Assembly (NCBI GenBank): GCA_046496815.1
Contig: JAWOGN010000307.1
Location: 1 to 8,476, forward strand
DNA: 8,476 nt
Source: JAWOGN01 sp046496815
Lineage (GTDB): Bacteria; Desulfobacterota; DSM-4660; Desulfatiglandales; Desulfatiglandaceae
Direction of reading: 5' to 3'
The first letter of the stretch is position 1. Every line of letters starts with the position of its first letter. The notes under the pieces are model-generated. The model did not search any database and was not told the origin of the DNA. It saw only the letters and a list, made by a program, of their open reading frames with translations. Shown in pieces: positions 5,037 through 8,476 of this stretch. The position numbers and the translations under genes are program-made.

Positions 5037-5450
5037 GGGTGTTTCTTGATACCAATGTGCTGGTTGGTGCCGCCGCCCCGCGTGGCCTTTGTGCTGATGT
5101 TCTCAGAGAAATCTTGGTTTCCCATCAACTTATTGTTTCTGTCCCATTGATCGCCGAAATATAAGGATGTTCTACAGACCAAAATCGGGACCCCCCAAGA
5201 AATAATATCCGATTTCTTAGAGGTAGTGACCCAAGATTCCATTTTGTCTGAAAATATTAAGCTGACAAATATCGAAATAGATGACAAGGACGATATCCCT
5301 ATCCTTTCAACTGCGTTAAACGGAGATGCGGAATTATTCGTGACCGTTGACAAAGAGTTGCTTGATCTGGAAAGAATCCAGTCCATGCGAATCGTATCTC
5401 CCAGAAAGTTCTGGGAGACGCTTAGAACCCAACCATCGGATGAACACTGA
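5033..5450 (+). pseudogene. PIN-domain toxin, VapC-like, frameshifted
   Basis: A member of the putative toxin-antitoxin PIN family, whose active members cleave RNA using acidic residues and Mg2+. The first frame starts at ATG 5033 (MRVFLDTNVLVGAAAPRG) and stops at TAA 5162-5164 after 43 residues. The rest continues in the next frame (YKDVLQTKIGTPQEII) to TGA 5448-5450. Removing one A from the run at 5157-5159 joins them into 138 residues, the usual family length. The reconstructed protein keeps the acidic site: D6 (FLDTN), E42 (IAE), D87 (DKDD) and D106 (TVDKEL), and ends with the family signature IVSPRKFWETL. The break falls directly after E42, so the first-frame product would be inactive. 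A sequencing error, true decay or frameshifting during expression would all look the same here. A GTG at 5226 could start a C-terminal fragment, but it would lack half the active site. Confidence 0.85.
5397..5418. repeat. Perfect 10-bp palindrome in the 3' end of the PIN gene
   Basis: TCTCCCAGAA (5397-5406), spacer AG, TTCTGGGAGA (5409-5418) is a perfect inverted repeat inside the codons for the conserved SPRKFWE end of the toxin. As RNA it would form a strong hairpin. Part of the symmetry may be a by-product of the conserved protein sequence. Confidence 0.5.
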
Positions 5451-5451
5451 A

Positions 5452-5473
5452 CGAAAAAGCCGGCGCTTTTTCG
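5452..5473 (+). terminator. Possible intrinsic terminator after the toxin-antitoxin module
   Basis: CGAAAAAGC (5452-5460), loop CGGC, GCTTTTTCG (5465-5473) is a perfect 9-bp stem beginning one base after the PIN stop codon. The A-tract/T-tract arms are typical of bidirectional terminators, but the GC core is short and the T run lies in the stem. It would separate the module from the operon at 5521. Confidence 0.42.
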
Positions 5474-5520
5474 GACTTTACGGCACCATCAAACCTTTGT
5501 ACCAAAAAGAGAGGAAAGTC

Positions 5521-7251
5521 ATGCTCCATGACAGAATAGCGTTGAAACCTTACCTCGAAAAAATCAAGGGGTTTTGCCGCCCCCTTTCAAAAGAAGAGCT
5601 GGTCGACGTTGTTGTCAGCCTCGCAAAAGATGTGTCTACGTCCGAAAGAGCGGGATTTATAGACAAGATCGAATCCATTCTTCCCGCTCGCGGCCCGGCC
5701 GAAATTCCGGATAAGCCTCAGATAGATCAGGTGCTCAACGACATTCAGGCCCTGCGGGAAAGCATAGAGGAAAGGATTGAATCCATTGAGGATGGAAGTT
5801 ACTGGGATGGTCCGGATATCTGGGAAGACAATGGGTACGACGATGAAGATCCTGAATACATTCATGATGATCAGATAGAGGATATTGCCGCCCTCTTTGC
5901 CGAGGCTGAAAACCTCTTCATGGACGGCTGGCTTGAAGAGGCGCGGCAGGTGTACGCCTCGCTTTTTGATTTGGTGGGCTACATTGAGGGAGTAACGTAT
6001 TTTTCCTCATCAGACGAATTGGATATCAGGGAAGCCCGGGCAATCTATTCCCGGTGCATTTATGAAACTTCCGAACCTAAAGGGAGGTTGGAGGCATTCG
6101 TTGAAGCCATGGCTGTTTATGCTTCCAGCCCGTATGAAGAGAAAACCTTGTATGATGAGAAATACCCCCTCCTACAGGAGGTAATGGATGCCAGGGAAGG
6201 CCGGATGGAAGGCCTCGAAGCCTTTCTTCCCGATTGGAAGAAAATTTTGAGCCGAAATGAGACGGCTGCAAGATCTGCCTTCCTGCTCCTGGAGGCGGTT
6301 CACCTCACGGACGGTATAATCGAGGTCTCCAGACTTGCAAGGCAATGGAAGAACAATCAGCCAAGAGGGTATCTCTTCTGGCTTGATCTTCTGAAGAAAG
6401 AAAACAAACACGCAGAGATCATCCGGATCAGCAAAGAAGGTCTGGATGCCTTGGAAAAGGAAGCTTTCAGAGAGCGTGTCGCGCAGTTCCTGATCGATGC
6501 CGCGGAAGAAATCAACGACCGGGACCATCTTCTCTTGGGAAAGCGGGAGCGCTTTTTCTCCATCAGAAGCGACCAGAACCTGCTTGATCTTGTGACGGAG
6601 GCGGCCGGGCAGAACCGAAGAGATGAGGAACTCGAAGATGTTATCCGTTTTTTTGAAACTGGTGGCGTCGCCGATAATAAAGGGATACTGCACACGAAAG
6701 CACTTCTGATGGCAGGGAAACTGGAACAGGCTGTTTCCGAGGCAAAAAACGAAAGAGATTTGGGCTGGTCTTACGGCAAAGCAGGTGTTGTCTTCGGGGC
6801 CGTCCTCTGGTCCCTGGCCGGACGCTCCGGCAAGACGCCCACTCTCGACAAGCTTTTTCGGGACTATGCCAATCAGATTGGGTCTTATTCGGGAAGAATA
6901 TCCATGGAAAATGGAAAAGGCCCCACGTTTTTCGAAGAAATCACAAAAGGGCTTAAAAATAATAAAGAAATTAATAGCCAAGCGGCCGAATGCCTGCCGT
7001 GGGCCGAAAAGATCGGCAACAGCAGAATCGACGGCATTGTCTCCAACAAACACAGGGGTGCTTACGAGAGGGCGTCTCAAGTATTGGGTTCTCTTGCCGA
7101 AACCTACATTGCCATGGGAAATGAGAAAAAGGCATTACAGGTATTGCGCCACTACTACCATGAAAAATACAACCGATTCAGCGCTTTTCGAAGAGAGGTG
7201 CAATCGGTTGTGACAGGTTCAGCGATGCTGCAACGGTGCAGGTTCCTGTAA
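5521..7251 (+). CDS. Helical-repeat protein, first gene of a two-gene unit (576 aa)
   Basis: A soluble, almost wholly alpha-helical protein without signal peptide or membrane segments; function unknown. The N-terminus (about residues 1-90) contains LSKEELVDVVVSLAKD and a helix rich in Glu and Arg. A strongly acidic linker with two Trp follows (residues 91-121, 14 Asp or Glu). From about 125 onward come helix pairs resembling TPR/HEAT-type repeats. They include AEAENLFMDGWLEEARQVY, a central FLPDWKKIL section, and near the C-terminus AYERASQVLGSLAETYIAMG (about 514-533), which reads as a TPR-like unit. The ATG at 5521 is chosen because AGAGGA (5510-5515) lies 5 bases upstream. The frame is open from 5347, but that part lies within the PIN gene. 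The layout resembles the helical C-terminal halves of SWIM zinc-finger proteins as I remember them, but no SWIM cysteine/histidine motif is present. The partner gene follows after 49 bases. A weak promoter-like TTTACG-17-TACCAA lies at 5477-5505. Confidence 0.88.
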   Translation: MLHDRIALKPYLEKIKGFCRPLSKEELVDVVVSLAKDVSTSERAGFIDKIESILPARGPAEIPDKPQIDQVLNDIQALRESIEERIESIEDGSYWDGPDIWEDNGYDDEDPEYIHDDQIEDIAALFAEAENLFMDGWLEEARQVYASLFDLVGYIEGVTYFSSSDELDIREARAIYSRCIYETSEPKGRLEAFVEAMAVYASSPYEEKTLYDEKYPLLQEVMDAREGRMEGLEAFLPDWKKILSRNETAARSAFLLLEAVHLTDGIIEVSRLARQWKNNQPRGYLFWLDLLKKENKHAEIIRISKEGLDALEKEAFRERVAQFLIDAAEEINDRDHLLLGKRERFFSIRSDQNLLDLVTEAAGQNRRDEELEDVIRFFETGGVADNKGILHTKALLMAGKLEQAVSEAKNERDLGWSYGKAGVVFGAVLWSLAGRSGKTPTLDKLFRDYANQIGSYSGRISMENGKGPTFFEEITKGLKNNKEINSQAAECLPWAEKIGNSRIDGIVSNKHRGAYERASQVLGSLAETYIAMGNEKKALQVLRHYYHEKYNRFSAFRREVQSVVTGSAMLQRCRFL

Positions 7252-7300
7252 AAGTTACCCGCGAAGTCAGGAGCTCTTCCAAAACTGAAATGGAGAAATT

Positions 7301-8449
7301 ATGAGTGAATACCAGTACTATGAATTTCGAGCCATTGATCAGCCGTTGGATGAAAAAGCAATGGATGCCCTCAGAAATTTGTCTTCAAGGGCGCAGATCA
7401 CCCCTACCAGTTTCACGAATGAATATAACTGGGGTGACTTCAAGGGGAGCCCCTTAAAACTGATGGAAAAATATTTCGACGCGTTTCTCTATGTAGCCAA
7501 TTGGGGAACACGCGAGTTTATGTTGAAGGTTCCATTCAGATTGGTCAATTTTGATTTGGTCAAGGAATATTGCTGTGGCGAAAATGTTACCGCATACAAG
7601 AAGGGAGAAAACCTGATTTTTCAATTCATCTCCGAAACCGATGATCGGGAATGGGAGGAGGGTGAGGGATGGCTTTCCTCCTTGATTACATTACGTTCAG
7701 ATATCCTTCACGGAGATTACCGATGCCTTTATCTTGGGTGGATCTATTGCGCTCAGATGGAAGATTTTGAAGGGGAAAAATTCGAACCTCCAGTTCCTCC
7801 CAACCTGGGCAAACTGAACGGCCCACTGAAGAACTTTGTGGGCTTTATGCGGATCAACACAGATCTGGTTGCGGTTGCAGCCCAAAAAAGTGCTTCAACA
7901 GAGGTCCCTCAGGCGGTAAATCAAAAAGCCTTGGGCGCGTGGATCTCCAAACTTTCTGATGAAGAAAAGGATAATATCCTGCTGCAGCTGATCCAAGGGC
8001 AAAACCCTCATCTTGGAGCTGAATTGGTCCAGCGATACCAAAGCAGCATCACGGTGAAACAAAATGGTGAAGCGGAGTTGACATCGCGCACTGTTACGGA
8101 TCTGATTTCAAGGGGAGAAATGCATGCAGCCGAGAGAAAACGGCGGATTGTTGAACAGGCCGCAAAAGAAGAGGCTCGAAAAGAGCGGGAAAGGGCGGTT
8201 ATCCGAAACAAATACCTGAATGAATTGGCCAAGCGCGAGGACCAGGTCTGGAAGCAGGTGGACGAACTCATTGGAGCGAAACGCCCATCAGATTACGATT
8301 CCGCAGTTCAACTCCTTGTGGATCTCAGGGACTTGGGGATAAAGATGAAAAAGGAGAAACCGTTTCAAGAGAAATTGCAGGGCCTTCGTGAAATGCACAA
8401 CCGAAAGCCCAGTTTTGTAAGACGGTTAAACGAAGCTGGTCTGCGTTGA
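7301..8449 (+). CDS. Conserved protein with MSEYQYYEF N-terminus and charged coiled coil (382 aa)
   Basis: A soluble protein of unknown function. The N-terminal domain starts MSEYQYYEFRAIDQPLDEKA and continues through ITPTSFTNEYNWGDFKG (residues 33-49) and YFDAFLYVANWGTRE (58-72). These two stretches look strongly conserved, and I recall closely similar proteins annotated as hypothetical in many bacteria, often beside SWIM zinc-finger genes. A middle domain holds WLSSLITLRSDILHGDYRCLYLGWIYCAQ and the PPVPPNLG turn. A long Glu/Arg/Lys-rich coiled coil spans about 265-325. The tail contains RPSDYDSAVQLLVDLRDLG, and the C-terminus ends KPSFVRRLNEAGL. GGAG (7292-7295) five bases before the ATG fixes the start. 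It shares an operon with 5521-7251 and may form a complex with that helical protein. The gene is complete; the next genes lie beyond the window. Confidence 0.9.
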   Translation: MSEYQYYEFRAIDQPLDEKAMDALRNLSSRAQITPTSFTNEYNWGDFKGSPLKLMEKYFDAFLYVANWGTREFMLKVPFRLVNFDLVKEYCCGENVTAYKKGENLIFQFISETDDREWEEGEGWLSSLITLRSDILHGDYRCLYLGWIYCAQMEDFEGEKFEPPVPPNLGKLNGPLKNFVGFMRINTDLVAVAAQKSASTEVPQAVNQKALGAWISKLSDEEKDNILLQLIQGQNPHLGAELVQRYQSSITVKQNGEAELTSRTVTDLISRGEMHAAERKRRIVEQAAKEEARKERERAVIRNKYLNELAKREDQVWKQVDELIGAKRPSDYDSAVQLLVDLRDLGIKMKKEKPFQEKLQGLREMHNRKPSFVRRLNEAGLR

Positions 8450-8476
8450 TAAAGACGGAATCCTAAAAAGATTTTT

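Noticed and set aside
5347..5520. Upstream extension of the helical-repeat gene
   Set aside because: It overlaps the conserved C-terminus of the PIN gene in another frame and crosses the hairpin at 5452-5473. The ATG at 5521 has its own ribosome binding site.
6172..7080. A 302-codon open frame on the minus strand opposite the helical-repeat gene
   Set aside because: It lies wholly antisense to a well-supported gene with a good ribosome binding site, and its peptide shows no domain pattern. It is a shadow of GC-biased codons.
1..8476. rRNA, tRNA, CRISPR array, transposase or phage genes
   Set aside because: None of the characteristic sequences or repeat patterns was seen on either strand.

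Overview
This window looks like accessory or intergenic-rich chromosomal DNA from a Gram-negative bacterium. Two small proteins carry lipoprotein signal peptides, most genes have AGGAGG-type ribosome binding sites, and GC content is moderate. The mix of a GAF-family protein, a PIN toxin module and small lipoproteins would fit a deltaproteobacterium (Desulfobacterota), but no marker gene is present and this assignment is an inference.

The left part (1-1355) is read leftward. It holds the N-terminus of a membrane-anchored protein that runs off the left edge, a complete small lipoprotein gene (344-772), and a possible two-helix small membrane protein (1146-1355). The sequence between these genes has no convincing coding capacity but carries candidate promoters and palindromes. 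From about 1490 the window is read rightward. A candidate promoter, enclosed in a 70-bp nested inverted repeat (1492-1561), precedes a long leader with a possible 42-residue leader peptide. A second small lipoprotein (1723-2112) follows. It shares an RWG-x-P motif with the leftward lipoprotein.

The centre is a 799-residue protein with a GAF domain and the C-terminal motifs of a large conserved family of unknown function (2278-4677). Just after it lies a short coding-like stretch interrupted by an in-frame TGA (4677-4811). A VapBC-type toxin-antitoxin module follows: a ribbon-helix-helix antitoxin (4815-5036), overlapped by ATGA with a PIN toxin (5033-5450). The toxin has a one-base frameshift directly after its second catalytic acidic residue. 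The antitoxin start is preceded by a promoter whose -10 lies inside a palindrome, the layout expected for autoregulation.

The right end (5521-8449) is a two-gene operon: a 576-residue all-helical repeat protein and a 382-residue partner with a conserved N-terminus, a charged coiled coil and a conserved C-terminal tail. From memory, proteins of this kind occur beside SWIM zinc-finger proteins, but no SWIM motif is visible here. This pair is the best candidate for an uncharacterised system; the next genes to the right lie outside the window. No rRNA, tRNA, CRISPR array or transposase was seen.
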